From Rhabditoides inermis (taxonomy: Eukaryota > Nematoda > Chromadorea > Rhabditida > Rhabditidae), in the NCBI GenBank assembly GCA_963966185.1, contig CAWZYM010000151.1:367501-431500 (forward strand): a DNA stretch of 64,000 nt, written 5' to 3'. The notes under the pieces are model-generated. The model was not told where the DNA came from. It saw only the letters and a list, made by a program, of their open reading frames with translations, and made no database searches. The position numbers and the translations under genes were made by a program. This document shows, piece by piece, positions 10,740 through 21,351 of the stretch; within the stretch, counting starts at the first letter, position 1, and the number at the start of each line of letters is the position of its first letter.

Positions 10740-11169
10740 GACTTTTGTTTAGGTTTGATGGTCAGCCGGAGAAGTTCAAGACTGTGCTTGAGGAACTGGC
10801 TGAGGCAGGCCCGAGTGACGGAACCCTCGAGGAATGGCGCGACCGTCTGGGCATGTGAGTGAGAGGGTACGCAAGAGAGTGGGGAGGGGGAGAGGGGGAA
10901 AGAGAGAACAATGATGAGTGTCGAGCGAACATCGCGGTGTTTCAGCACCTATCCCAACGGCGTCAAGGACAGCGACCCGCTCTTACAATCCGGACTGACC
11001 ACGGCGTACAGGGTAGACGCGACTCGTCTGTCGCGAGGCTAAGCTAATGCATTGCAGAAGCTGCGCGAAGAGGACGCCGACGGCGATGTGCAGGCGCAGT
11101 GGGGAGCGGACATGACACAGGAAATGGAGGAAGAGCAGGCAGGAGGAGACTCGCACTCACGCCAGTGAG
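10069..11169 (+). CDS. Uncharacterised multi-exon protein, acidic C-terminus
   Basis: ATG at 10069 lies directly on a TATTCCAG acceptor, typical of spliced-leader addition. The first exon opens MEAGSEQVLRGHREFITTYG; its internal splicing is uncertain. Clear later exons are 10,450-about 10,549 (MKAALHPYLQCLEDD, ITFFLERAFPQQ), about 10,754-10,854 (FDGQPEKFKTVLEELAE), about 10,946-11,010 (TYPNGVKDSDPLLQ) and about 11,058-11,169 (KLREEDADGDVQAQWG to a Glu-rich tail, then TGA). The sequence looks helical and intracellular. No family is recognised. It begins 71 bases after the stop of the secreted-protein gene, so the two could be co-transcribed. Confidence 0.5.
10684..10740 (+). repeat. (GA)n microsatellite in intron
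   Basis: GAGAGAGAGAAAGAGAGAAA pattern beginning about 10 bases after the donor GTGAGC at 10673. Confidence 0.85.
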
Positions 11170-11369
11170 GGGGAGAGAGAGAGAGAGAGAGAGGGGGAGG
11201 ATAGGGAGAGGGAGAGGGAGAGAGAGAAAGGGAGAGAGAGAATTAGAGGGAAAGAGAGTGAAAGATAGGGGGAGAGAGAGGGAGAGAGAGAGTGAGGGAG
11301 AGAGAGAGAGGGAGAGGGAAAGAAAGAGAGAGAGGGAGAGAGAGAAAGAGTTAGAGGGAGAGAGAGAGG

Positions 11370-11411
<42 letters not shown>

Positions 11412-11656
11412 AAGAGAGAGAGAGAAAGAGAGAGAGGGGGGATAGAGAGAGGGGGATAGAGAGAGGGGGATAGGGAGAGGGAGAGAGAGAGAAAGGGAGA
11501 GAGAGAGTTAGAGGAAAAGAGAGTGAGAGAGAGGGGGAGAGGGAGAGTGAGGGAGTGAGGGAGAGAGAGGGAGAGGGAGAGAAAGAGAGAGAGGGAGAGA
11601 GAGAGAGAGAGTTAGAGGGAAAGAGAGTGAGAGAGAGGGAGAGAGAGAGAGAGAAT
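11167..11656 (+). repeat. 490-bp GA-rich tract with longer-period structure
   Basis: GA-rich from the stop codon of the preceding gene onward. Blocks such as GAGTTAGAGGGAAAGAGAGTG recur several times, so the array is a higher-order repeat rather than pure dinucleotide. Confidence 0.9.
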
Positions 11657-11776
11657 GGAACTTGTTCAGTCCCATCTACTGGCGATTCGCAACAGCTCAC
11701 GAGCGCAGAGTGCTATATCGGTACGCGAGCCCACTTGATGCGGCTCATCATCAACAACATTATCCGTTCTAGTGCA

Positions 11777-12400
11777 ATGTCGACCCCCGACTCTGATCTG
11801 GCCAAGCCACGTGGCGGTAGCGTCGACCGCCTCGAGCACGTCTTCTCCATGATCGCTCGCATCGCCGGAGCGACTTTCTCCATTCGAGGTGCAAGCCGTC
11901 GGCAGGCTTCGACGAGATTCCCGCGCACTTCTTGGCCGGCCGTCTACCGCACAAGACCAAGCACACCCGCAACGCAAAGACCGCCACCGTGTGCACCAAA
12001 GGTACGCTCGTGAGATACGACGCTCACACGCTGCCATTTGTTAGAACTCTGCAAGGCGCTGCTCGCTCGAATGGTCGACGAGCACATGATCACTGAGGCT
12101 ATGGCGCACCTTCTCCGAGTGGCCGCTATGAAAAAGGAATTTTTCATGGCAATCAAGTACTTGGGAGCCGTCGTTGAGCTTGCTTTCCCTATCGCGCACA
12201 ACCTCAACCACCGAGGTACTAGCAAAGAGAGTGTCATCATGTCAATCTCCATTTGAGTGGGATGCGAGGCGTTCTGGGAGGAGCTGGAAGTTGTGCAAGA
12301 CGCGGTGGAGAGGTGCCTGCCCAGGGTGTGTGATGATAGCAAAGTACGCTTTCACTATAATACATCCCTCTTACAGCCGCTCTACCCGTACGTGCCGTAG
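11777..12400 (+). CDS. Uncharacterised helical protein, copy 1 (MSTPDSDLA...)
   Basis: ATG at 11777, possibly preceded in frame by 30 more residues. MSTPDSDLAKPRGG, DRLEHVFSMIARIAG, FDEIPAHFLAGRLP, then after an intron near 12,001-12,044 LCKALLARMVDEHM, LLRVAAMKKEFF, IKYLGAVVELAFPIA. A short exon follows, CEAFWEELEVVQDAV, and a last exon at 12,377 reads PLYPYVP and stops at 12400. Predicted mostly alpha-helical, with no signal peptide. A sequence between SIRG and FDEIP needs a frame change, so either a small intron is missed or the copy is damaged. A second copy lies at 36.7-37.3 kb on the same strand. Family not recognised. Confidence 0.4.
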
Positions 12401-13009
12401 GCCGTAGAACATCGATTTCTCCTCTGATGGACACACTCGCGAACAAGACCTGGCACATGACCGACCCCCCCCCCCAACTCACGATCCCCCATCTTTCTCT
12501 TCAAGCACACTATATTGTATAAACACACTGTCATAAATGATATTCAAACCAGAACGTGTATTACGTGAAATGAGAAATAGAGGAGAGAATGGTAACTGAA
12601 CAGCGCGAAAGAAGGAAGTAATCATCGAATCACTCACCACCTTTCGAACTGTCGCCTCCTATTTCCCCTCGCACTCGCTGCATCGATCAAAATAAGAGCA
12701 GGCGCTGCAAGTAACGAAGCCGATACGTGTTGTTTCAGATACAATTCACGCTCACAACCCAATACACGTAATTATCTGATTAACTTAAAAGTGAAAGTAA
12801 GAAAATTGTGTCTTATCCTCTGGCTACCACTCGTCCTCTTGCTCCCTGTCCACCCCTACCCATCTCGTCACTCACAAACAACGACAAATATCAAACAGTG
12901 ACACACCAGCAATAATTTTCTGAACAATACCACTCTCCTGCAAAGCAATACCACTCTCTTCCTCCTCTATATCTCCCCCCCCCCCTCACCGAGTCCGACG
13001 GATTGCTCC
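12401..13009. other. Intergenic, no gene recognised
   Basis: A homopolymer C tract (10 bases near 12,469 and 11 near 12,975) is the only feature noted. Confidence 0.45.
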
Positions 13010-13117
13010 GACGGGCAGTCTGCCTCGTTCGCGTCCGCCAGGTACTGGTGCGCCTGCAAGCATGCCATTCACAACCAAATAAAATACCTTCCACTAAGTA
13101 CCAAAACGCATGCATCC

Positions 13118-13225
13118 ATTGGATGATGTTTTCAATTAGACAAAATTTGCGGGGGTAGCCAGGGTCGAACCCACGGAAAGCTGCTTGCTAAGTGAGAGCG
13201 TTACCACTGCGCCACTCGCTCATGT
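13118..13225 (-). repeat. tRNA-derived SINE-like repeat, copy 1
   Basis: The reverse strand reads an A-box-like TGGCGCAGTGGTAACGC and a B box GGTTCGACCC at tRNA spacing, but the anticodon arm does not fold. The shared 3' extension (TTGGATGATGTTTTCAAT) also accompanies the copy at 16.3 kb, showing a dispersed family rather than a tRNA gene. Confidence 0.6.
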
Positions 13226-13764
13226 GAGACGATGGACGATCCGCGAAATAGAGATATCAACGCCGAAAAATTCTGCAGTCTGCATCACCCTTGTCTTACG
13301 GTGCCAATTAGAGCACGATAATTTTTTTGCTCGGAAAATGCTGAGCTAGTTGCGCACTCAATATACTATCTCACATCATCAATCCAGTCAATGCCTGTAA
13401 TAATCTCTCAAACGCCCTCCCCCCACACTTGCCACTTGCCTGCAGCGAGTCTGCCAAATCAGCCTTGGTCTTCAGGTTGCGCCAGTTGTCCTTCACCTGC
13501 GCCAGCTTGTCGCGGATCTCGGGAGCCAGGAAGTGGCCGGCCTGCAATGCCCATACCGTATACCTTCCCTCCACTCTGCGACACGCTCTCCAGCTGGCTC
13601 TCGTGGTGGGCAATCTCGGCGATGAGTGCCTGGTGCTTCTTGATCAGGTTCTGCACGCCGATCAGGTCGCGGCCGCGGTTCATCGACTGAGCCACCTGGA
13701 AAGAGGACAACGTCATCGCTCACCACTTGTCTTCACTTCCCTTCACTATCTACTCTCGCTTTAT

Positions 13765-13790
13765 CTCTCTCTCTCTTTACTTCCACTCTC

Positions 13791-13832
<42 letters not shown>
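13765..13832 (+). repeat. (CT)n microsatellite in spectrin fragment intron
   Basis: On the coding (minus) strand the GA run starts directly after the donor CAG/GTGAGG at about 13,871. Confidence 0.8.
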
Positions 13833-13833
<1 letters not shown>

Positions 13834-15375
13834 CCCCCTCCTTCCCTCCCATCCCTCCCCTCTCTCCTCACCTGCTCCTTCTCGCGAATCCACGCCAGCT
13901 CGTCCTCCATGTCCCGGAACAGCTGGTTGCCCTGCAGCGAGTCGCCCAGCTTGTTCTTCCTCTTCGCAGCTGTTCGTAGCGGGACATGAGCGCCTCCTGC
14001 TTGCGCACAATCACAGGCGCGTTGCAGTGCTCGTCCTCCTCGAACCTGAAACACAAACGTGTGTTCATCATCCAGTGTTCCTTTCAGATCCTCCTACTAC
14101 GCATGTCATTCCCTCACGAACTCCATGTTTCACCAATCTGGTATTATCACATTCTTTTCTCCAAACGAATGCCAAACTCCTGTAGGACGTAGATATGAAT
14201 AGCATTTTGCCAGCCCTCTCGATCCCCTCCTCTCAGCACTCACTTCTGGGAGGCGCTCTTGATGCCCTCGATTCTGTCCTGGTGAGCGAGGAAGTCGTTC
14301 TCCAGCAGGCCAATCTTCTTCTGCAGGTTCTGCACCGACACCAGGTCCTTGCCAAAGTCCTCGGATCTCGGATGCCACCTGAAAAAAGAAATGTGAGTGA
14401 AAACTGTACGAAAAAAGCTGATCTGCTAATACAAAATCCCCTCCAAATCCAGAACTGATGCAAACAACAACAAGGTCTGCGCGTTCCCTCTATATCATTC
14501 TCCCTTCATCCTCCGCCCACCTGTCCCTCCAGCTCGCTGAGCCACAGCTCGACGTCCTCGACGTTCCTGTTGAACTGCTGTTCCTCTCCGGCGTCGCGCA
14601 GCTTGGCGCCCTTCTGCTGTGTCTCCTCCACCAGCTCCGCCCACAGCTGGTCCACCTCCGCCAGACGAGACTTCACCTGAAACGCTCAGAGTCAACTACA
14701 GTTTCACAAAACTGTTATTAAATGTTCAGAACGTTCCAATTCAATACTCCTCGACGTGTACATCTTCCATTAAAAAAGCTGCCTGTACCGCAAAAGAATG
14801 GAACAAGTCCCTGATGCAATGATATTTATGTTACTGTAAAATAGCTACTTACTGTTTGCTAAAATGCTTACTTCAAAAAAAAAGCTTACTCGTACAGGAT
14901 GCGCCGCTCTTCCCACAGCGCCAGCAGCGCCGCCTTCTCGCCAGCCAGCTTGTCCAGCTTCTGCCGTACCTGCAAATATCAAGTGTACATTTACATACCA
15001 GGCACATGTTTCGAGTATACATCTTACTCCTTCAATAACTACAAGGCAACAATGATTTAATGAGATAAACACGCATACTATGCTTCAAATACAATTCACA
15101 TTCACTCCGCCCAATAAATACCAATCGCTTAGCAACTGTTTCTTTTTTCCTTAAACATACAAATCCACGTTTCCCATACACCTGAACAATGCTCTAAACG
15201 ATATCCCTCACCTCATCCCCCTCCCCGACTCCGTCCTGGAGCAGCCTGTCTCCGGCATTGGCAGTCTGTGACGAGTCCTCTCTCGCGTCCTCCCCTTTGC
15301 GCTCCTGATGCGCCTCCAGCAGCGCCTCCGCCCCGGCAACGTCCTTGGACAGCTCGTCCGCAGATATCACCGCCT

Positions 15376-16280
15376 AAAACAAAAAAGGGTAAAACTACAG
15401 TACACACTATGAAACAGTACCCAGTGGAAGCAGTTCAGGCGCGAAGAGATATCATGGACAAATCAAGGGAATTTCCGGAGCTCTACACATCAATGGTATA
15501 TCTATCCAGTATCGGAGAATTATCGATCAAGAATCGTCTTCCGGCACTAACCTCGTTTGCCCAACCGTCTTTTCTTTTAGACCAAAAGATCTTGGCCCAT
15601 TGTATGCTTCCTATCCGATCGCCCCACGCCGCATCATAGAACAGGGCTTGGACGACCGTCTGCCAAACGACTAGATTCTGAAAGAGAACAGGTGCGTCAG
15701 AATGTGAAACAATTATAAATAGCATTCATACAGTGGGTTGGATACAGCGCCTCTCTTCCACAACGCATGGGTGAGTGCGACAGTGGCATCCGAGCTCTCC
15801 TGTGCGCCTCCTCGACAGCCCGACCGGCACCTCTGCCATTGGCCACTTGATGCCTTTTATAATCAGATGCAATTCCCCCCCCCCTTTGATTCTAGAGTGT
15901 TGCTATCGAGACATTACCGTGGTGGAAACTGGTGCCTGCCCCAGAGTGCATTGCCTCCTCATGTACTCACTCGGGTTCCTCCGCCCGCTCTCCCACGCCA
16001 CCTCCAGGCAGGGGTGGGTATTAGTTGAAACTGCTGGTTTTACAGATTGATACGCACTTATTTGTTGCATTGATTTTTTTCCTTTATTTTTCATCATATT
16101 TTTGTGTGTGGCACAGTGTGAACTGTAATAAATTAAATTAAATTAAATTAAGAGGAGAGAGAACAATCGGCTACACTCGAGGAAGAGAAGAGAGAGGGGC
16201 GCGCGCCCACCCAATACAAAACTCTCTCCCCTATAGTGGGCTCACAAATGAGTTCCACTCTTTCAGACAGCGATCAGAAC
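15376..16280. other. No gene assigned
   Basis: A minus-strand open segment at 15,547-15,677 (LVVWQTVVQALFYDAAWGD) ends in a plausible donor but does not match spectrin. Plus-strand frames at 15,738-16,050 look random. A (AAATT)n-like tail is at 16,126-16,150. Confidence 0.4.
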
Positions 16281-16282
16281 CC

Positions 16283-16390
16283 TTTGGATGATGTTTTCAA
16301 TTTGACAAAATTTTGCGGGGGTAGCCAAGATCGAAAACGCGAACCGCAGCTTGCTAAGCGAGAGCGTTACCACTCTCTCACATGGTCATG
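16283..16390 (-). repeat. tRNA-derived SINE-like repeat, copy 2
   Basis: Same family as 13,118, sharing TTGGATGATGTTTTCAAT and GCGGGGGTAGCCA. The B box is more degenerate (GATCGAAAAC on the plus strand). Confidence 0.55.
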
Positions 16391-16544
16391 TGAGAGAATA
16401 AGTGGAGTAGAGACATGAACGGCAAGACAAACCTGCTGTGCATTTCGTTCAGTATACGGTATGTTCAAATCCACGATAATGTTTTCAACGAAAAATCCTG
16501 AGCTAAGTGCGAGCCTATTATAATGAGAGAAAAAAAAACCGGCC

Positions 16545-16990
16545 GAGCGATGAATTCAGGGGTGAAACAGGGAGCCCCACCTCACCTGTCTCTTCAACAT
16601 CACACTGGAGAAAAAGAGAGTGAATCCTTTAAAAATACTCGGACAGAAGTTTTCTTTGCTGGTTTTTGCCTATGAGATGGCGATTGTCACCAAAACACAC
16701 TCTAAATTGCAGTACCAACTGGATAAAATAGCAGAATACGCAAAGCAGATCGAACCGATTTTCAAGCCGCGCAAATAAAGAGCGCTCACTATCCAGAAGG
16801 GGAAAGTGGTGCAGAAGAAAACTAAAATGTACAACCAGAACCAGTGCATCTAGGCGAGAATGACAGCTACAAGTACCTCGAAGTAAATTCGGTGGTCCGT
16901 GAAATCATCGCGCCCACTGAAACCCTCAAACAGATCACAATTGTTATGCGTGAGCTGGCAGTTAAAAAGTAACTTCTCACTTTGGTCCGA
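16545..16990 (+). pseudogene. Non-LTR retrotransposon reverse transcriptase fragment, dead
   Basis: Reads MNSGVKQGAPPHLSLFNI, LLVFAYEMAIVTKTHSK, KIAEYAKQIEP, then DSYKYLEVNS. These match the order GVKQGDPLSP, LLxFADDIAI and YKYLG of non-LTR reverse transcriptases. The two catalytic aspartates of FADD are replaced (FAYE). A stop follows FKPRK. Only the palm region remains, about 150 codons. It is an old relic on the plus strand, next to foldback elements. Confidence 0.65.
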
Positions 16991-17194
16991 AAACCAAACA
17001 TCTTATAAAAAATGAATCACGGCTGCACTTGATGAGTGCAATATCACCGAATACGCAACTATGTATGTGCAACAACTTCGATATGTTCATGCAGGACAGC
17101 CGAAATGCAAAGTATTGTCAAGAAATGCCGAGTGTTACTTTATTTGCCTATTGTGCAAAAAGACCATCTCGAAAGCCTCTCCCATATGCTTATT

Positions 17195-17728
17195 ATATTT
17201 AAAGGAACAGTGGCGACGTATTTTCGACTCAGAGTATTATTAAAATCTTATTAACCTAACACATTTGCAGTTTTTGTGAAAGAACGACGATTCTGCGTTA
17301 TTTTCAAATGTGCCACTGCCAAGAATGAAACTGAAAATTTGAAATTCCCGCCAACGCTTCACTGCAAAAACTGGGGTCGGAGACATAACTGCAAATGAAC
17401 AACGCCCTGCCACTTGCTTCATGGCTCAATGCATGTGCGCTGCGTTGTGGTATAATATTTGCGGGATCGGTTCCGGTCACCGCCAAATGTTTTGTTCATG
17501 TGAAAATGAGGAGTTGTGGCAGGTTGTGGCAGAAACAAGTCGCCAATGTGACTTTAACGAGCATTTGAGTATGGGAATGATGGAGAGACACAACAATATC
17601 CAAGACATAATCGTGTCAGCCGCGAAAATAACGCAGAATCGTCTTTCGCAAAAACTGCAAATGTGTTAGGTTAATAAGATTAATAATACTCTGAGTCGAA
17701 AATAAGTCGTCACTGTTCCTTTAAATAT
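17195..17728. mobile_element. Foldback element (534 bp)
   Basis: Inverted arms of about 110 bp: ATATTTAAAGGAACAGTGGC at 17,195 and the inverse ending at 17,728. The match continues through ACACATTTGCAGTTTTTG and the GATTCTGCGTTATTTTC segment. The two arms differ by a few bases and small indels. It abuts the next foldback almost base to base. Confidence 0.75.
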
Positions 17729-19113
17729 CACACCGTCTCTGTAAGAATCGGACACTTTTTGGGCATGTGGTTACTAGGAGTTATGCAGGCGCATACAAGG
17801 ATTATCGAAGGTCCTCTACAAGATGTATAGGGTCGTTTTTGTCAAATATGCAAATTTGGCCCATTAAGGGACCACTACCTCAAATCGAACAATTTTTACC
17901 AAAACACTTAAAATAAGAGCTCGTTCGATTCCTTATCAAATTCTAAGAACTTGTTCATATAAAATGTTTTTCGAAAAAAATAAGTTCAAAAAAGTTATGA
18001 TCAAAAAGATGAAAAATTTGCATATTTTCGATTTTTTTGAAAATGTTGCTGACCTGAGAAGCAAGAATAATTAGCACCATTTGAAAGAGCGTGTTTTGTT
18101 TGGTCTACATGATTTTTATGAAGAAAATCAATCCTGACATCATCTGCCATCCAGACGGTTGAAAGTGGTCCGGAAAGCGATGTTTCGGCATTTTTGGATT
18201 TTTCGCCCTGTGTCACTGCGAAGAAGCAAAAAGCAAATACACCATGATAATCTACGCACTTCGTTTAGTATATGGACGTGTTTTCATGGCAATCTATCAT
18301 GACGTCATCTGCCATCCAGACCAGACGGTTGCATTTGCACTATCCAGTACAACCAACGGATATGGGTCAACGAAAAACTTGAGCGGGATAACGAACAAAA
18401 ACAGCAAACGGGAATGCACTGAATCACACGAGCAAAAATCTTGGATCTTGAGATATCTTTTTGATAGTTTGAAATGATAATTAAAGGTGCACAATAACTG
18501 CGAACTTGTCCGGACCACTTTCAACCGTCTGGATGGCAGATGACGTCATGATAGATTTTCATGAAAACACGTCCATATACTAAACAAAGTGCGTAGATTA
18601 TCATGGTGTATTTGCTTTTTGCTTCTTCGCAGTGACACAGGGCGAAAAATCGAAAAATGCCGAAACATCGCTTTCCGGACCACTTTCAACCGTCTGGATG
18701 GCAGATGATGTCAGGATTGATTTTCTTCATAAAAAACATGTAGACCAAACAAAACACGCTTTTTCAAATGGTGCTAATTATTCTTGCTTCTCAGGTCAGC
18801 AACATTTTCAAAAAAATCGAAAGTATGCAAATTTTTCATCTTTTTGATCATAACTTTTTTGAACTTATTTTTTTCGAAAAACATTTTATATGAACAAGTT
18901 CTTAGAATTTGATAAGAAATCGAACGAGCTCTTATTTTAAGTGTTTTGGCAAAAATTGACCGATTTGAGGTAGTGGTCCCTTAATAGGCCAAATTTGCAT
19001 ATTTGACAAAAACGACCCTATACATCTTGTAGAGAACCTTCGATAATCCTTGTATGCGCCGGCATAGCTCCTAGTAACCACCTCGTCCGATTCTTACAGA
19101 GACGGTGTGATAT
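17725..19113. mobile_element. Long foldback element A (1.39 kb)
   Basis: Ends ATATCACACCGTCTCTGTAA at 17,725 and its inverse at 19,113. The arms run inward several hundred bases with high identity: the 72-codon open frame at 18,001-18,216 (minus) is repeated at 18,632-18,847 (plus) with few changes. The centre is near 18,420. The open frames look like by-products of the palindrome, not genes. Terminal sequence is shared with the element at 56,959. Flanking AT-rich ends are compatible with a TA target. Confidence 0.85.
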
Positions 19114-20214
19114 AATACTCGTTTTCTAAATTTTCACCGTCATGTTACTACATTGTGAGTTTAAGTTTGTATGGAATAAAAAACTGCAACGTCATAGTAG
19201 CCTTGATTCTATTACGTGACACAACAACAATGAATGAACAACAAAACATCAATGAACAACAATTAAACAATGAATTTATTCTGTAAATATCTGTAAATAT
19301 GAAACAGCTGGACTGCTTTTGTTGCATTACAAATTTCTGTTCATTTTTTTGTTGTTTGTTCGTTTTTGGTTGTAAATGTTGTTATGTACTGGGTATTAAT
19401 TGTCATTTTGCACATCTCATTGCTATTGTCTACGTATTCGTGTTTCTACAATCCAACGTACTCACATATACGTATTGTCACTTGTCAAAAGTCGTCTTAA
19501 TGTCTTAAAAAGATGTCTAAAAGTGATAATTACAGTAACCAGCCAGCGGTCTTTGAGGGGACGCGAGGCGCCTGCGATTATTGTTTAAAACGTGATGGAC
19601 TCGCGCCGCACTGTTCCAGCCAAGGTGCCCCAATACCCCACTGTAGGATTGTGTGTGCTTCCAGATAACCCATCATGCTACCATTGTATGTACATGTCGG
19701 AATCAGGCTGATAAACAAACAAACTGGCAAAGCATACACTAACGATATCAGGCCGCGCGAGGGGCGGGCCTACACAGAACAGGAAGGGTCACAGAGATAC
19801 AGTAACCCTATGCACAATCAATCAATACCACTTCCCTATACCACGACAACATCATAGTCTGAACCAAAAACAAAACAAAAAACGAAGAAAAACAATTGAT
19901 AAACAGCTGAGATGGCGGTGGCGCATCGACCGTCGATCAGCTGTGCATTGTCATCACCACAGTACCTGACCTCTACGACTCAATTTAGTCGTGCTGAGAC
20001 CGGAATCAAAGTACCACCCGTTTGACTCTTTTTCACTTGTTTTCAGGGCGTTTTCGAAGGCAGTATCGAAGGCGAGTGCGCGTGTGATAGGCGTTTGCAA
20101 GGGGGTTGTGTACCCGTTTCATAGACGTTTTTGAAGGGGTTTTTGAAGGGGTTTCATAGGCGTTTCGTAGGTGTATTGAAGAGACTGAACGCACCTTAAT
20201 GCAACTCCCTTTTC
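19114..20214. other. Intergenic with degenerate minisatellite (about 20,045-20,195)
   Basis: Units like TTTTTGAAGGGG and TTTCATAGGCG recur irregularly. The segment ends GAAGAGACTGAACGCAC, resembling the end of the inverted repeat at 59.27-59.46 kb. Confidence 0.55.
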
Positions 20215-20215
20215 A

Positions 20216-21351
20216 GTTCTGGAAGATCAAGAACCTGCACCACTGCAAATGCGCCAATATGACCACATGTGGTGACCTGGGATGCTGGAACAACACAGTT
20301 TGGCTCAACCATCACAAGCAGACAAACAACATCCAGTGAGTAGACTCCCCTTCTACTTACACCTTTGTACCTCTATACTAGGGACCACAATGAGAATTTC
20401 AGAAGTTTTGATGTGGTATAGCAGTTTGTATAATAATGTAGATCGTTTCAAGCTGATTTCGAAAATATATAATGTTCATAGGGTTAATCGTTCACATTGC
20501 GCTCTAATTCCGCGCGGCGCGCGCGCACCCGAGCGCGCGCTCACACTGGGAAAGTGCGACAGAGGGCGGCTAGATCAAAGCACTGATGACGTCATTAATA
20601 GTGAAATTATGAATATACTCGTTTCTAATAGTAGCACTACGCTTTGTTTGATTGTAATCAATCAGTACTCGATGAAATACGTCTCTTATGACACCATTTT
20701 TCATTACTTATTTTGGGCAATGGCGGCTAGATCAAAGAAATATGACGTCATCATATCACTCTTTATCGATTTTCAATACTTTACGGGGCACGTTTTCCCA
20801 TAAATCGAATACCGTTGGAATCAGCGCGGAAGGGCGAATCGTTCTACGCTAATTAGAGCAAGTAACGCGTCCAGTCAGAAAATGTTACATGATTTCGACA
20901 CAAACTCTACACCTCACGTTGTGGTCCCTACCTCTATACCCCCTATCGCATCACTTGATCTTGTTACGTTTGGCATCTCACTTGTTATTGACCGCTTTTG
21001 TTATACGTTTCACTTCACACTGTTTTGTTATCGCGTTTTTATATGTGGATAAAGTTACTCAAGAACATATTCGTTAATATTGGTGATCGAACGAGGGCGT
21101 GTTTCCGCCTCGCTTCTGATTTTTCCTAATATTTGTTACGGCTTGTGTTGGTTATGATTCAATCAAGGCTCCGGGATATGCTACAAGCAATCATGGTACC
21201 CGAGTGAATCTGAGCGGACAGCGCATCCTTGCCACGGTGGGTGACGATTGCGAAATGAGCCGATCGATTGATTGATGCCACACGAACAATGTTTTTTTAC
21301 AGACACTGACTGGGCGGACGGTCAGGACTGCTTTCGTATCACAAGTATGTA
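20216..21351 (+). pseudogene. BTB/T1-like gene copy, 3' exons
   Basis: Exon 20,216-about 20,337 follows TTTTCAG and encodes FWKIKNLHHCKCANMTTC and GDLGCWNNTVWLN, matching YWKMKNLHH...CGELACWNN of the broken copy at 1.85 kb. Further candidate exons are about 21,169-21,238 (GICYKQSWYPSESE) and 21,302-21,351 (DWADGQDCFRIT, TAG). The intron between holds a 552-bp MITE. The BTB half is missing upstream, so this is an orphan 3' part. It could be the distant continuation of the 4,726 fragment, but other genes lie between. Confidence 0.45.
20379..20930. mobile_element. Mutator-like MITE, copy 1 (552 bp)
   Basis: Ends TAGGGACCACAA and TTGTGGTCCCTA. Flanked by the 9-base direct repeat CCTCTATAC (20,370-20,378 and 20,931-20,939). 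No transposase inside; the open frames in it are non-coding in appearance. The 9-base duplication fits the Mutator superfamily. Nearly identical to the copy at 33,056. Confidence 0.85.

Larger units (their letters stand above)
13010..15375 (-). pseudogene. Alpha-spectrin fragment, damaged
   Basis: Exons on the minus strand in correct spectrin order: AVISADELSKDVAGAEALL (15,375-15,212), KLDKLAGEKAALLALWEERR (14,972-14,890), RLAEVDQLWAELVEETQQ (14,680-14,522), VSVQNLQKKIGLLEND (14,382-14,246), RKQEALMSRYEQLR and KLGDSLQGNQLFRDME (14,046-13,872), RGRDLIGVQNLIKKHQAL (13,697-13,576), HFLAPEIRDKLAQVKDN (13,541-13,444), AHQYLADANEA (13,060-13,010). Family repeats are about 106 residues, three-helix. 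Damage: a 7-base tandem duplication (TCCGAGA) in the 14.3-kb exon, a frameshift after YEQLR in the 14.0-kb exon, loss of the exons between WEERRILYE and RLAEVDQ, and sequence unlike spectrin after NEAD. Most likely a duplicated, decaying piece of the submembrane cytoskeleton gene. Assembly error is the alternative. Confidence 0.8.

Noticed and set aside
13148..13222. A functional tRNA gene
   Set aside because: A and B boxes are present but the anticodon stem and acceptor stem do not pair, and a degenerate copy at 16.3 kb shares non-tRNA flank.
18001..18847. Twin 71-residue proteins (MTQGEKSKNAE...) as a gene pair
   Set aside because: They are the same stretch in the two arms of a foldback, AT-rich, with no codon-level conservation evident between the arms.
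20282..20803. 173-residue open frame as a gene
   Set aside because: Most of it lies in the Mutator-like MITE and recurs, broken, in the second copy at 33 kb.
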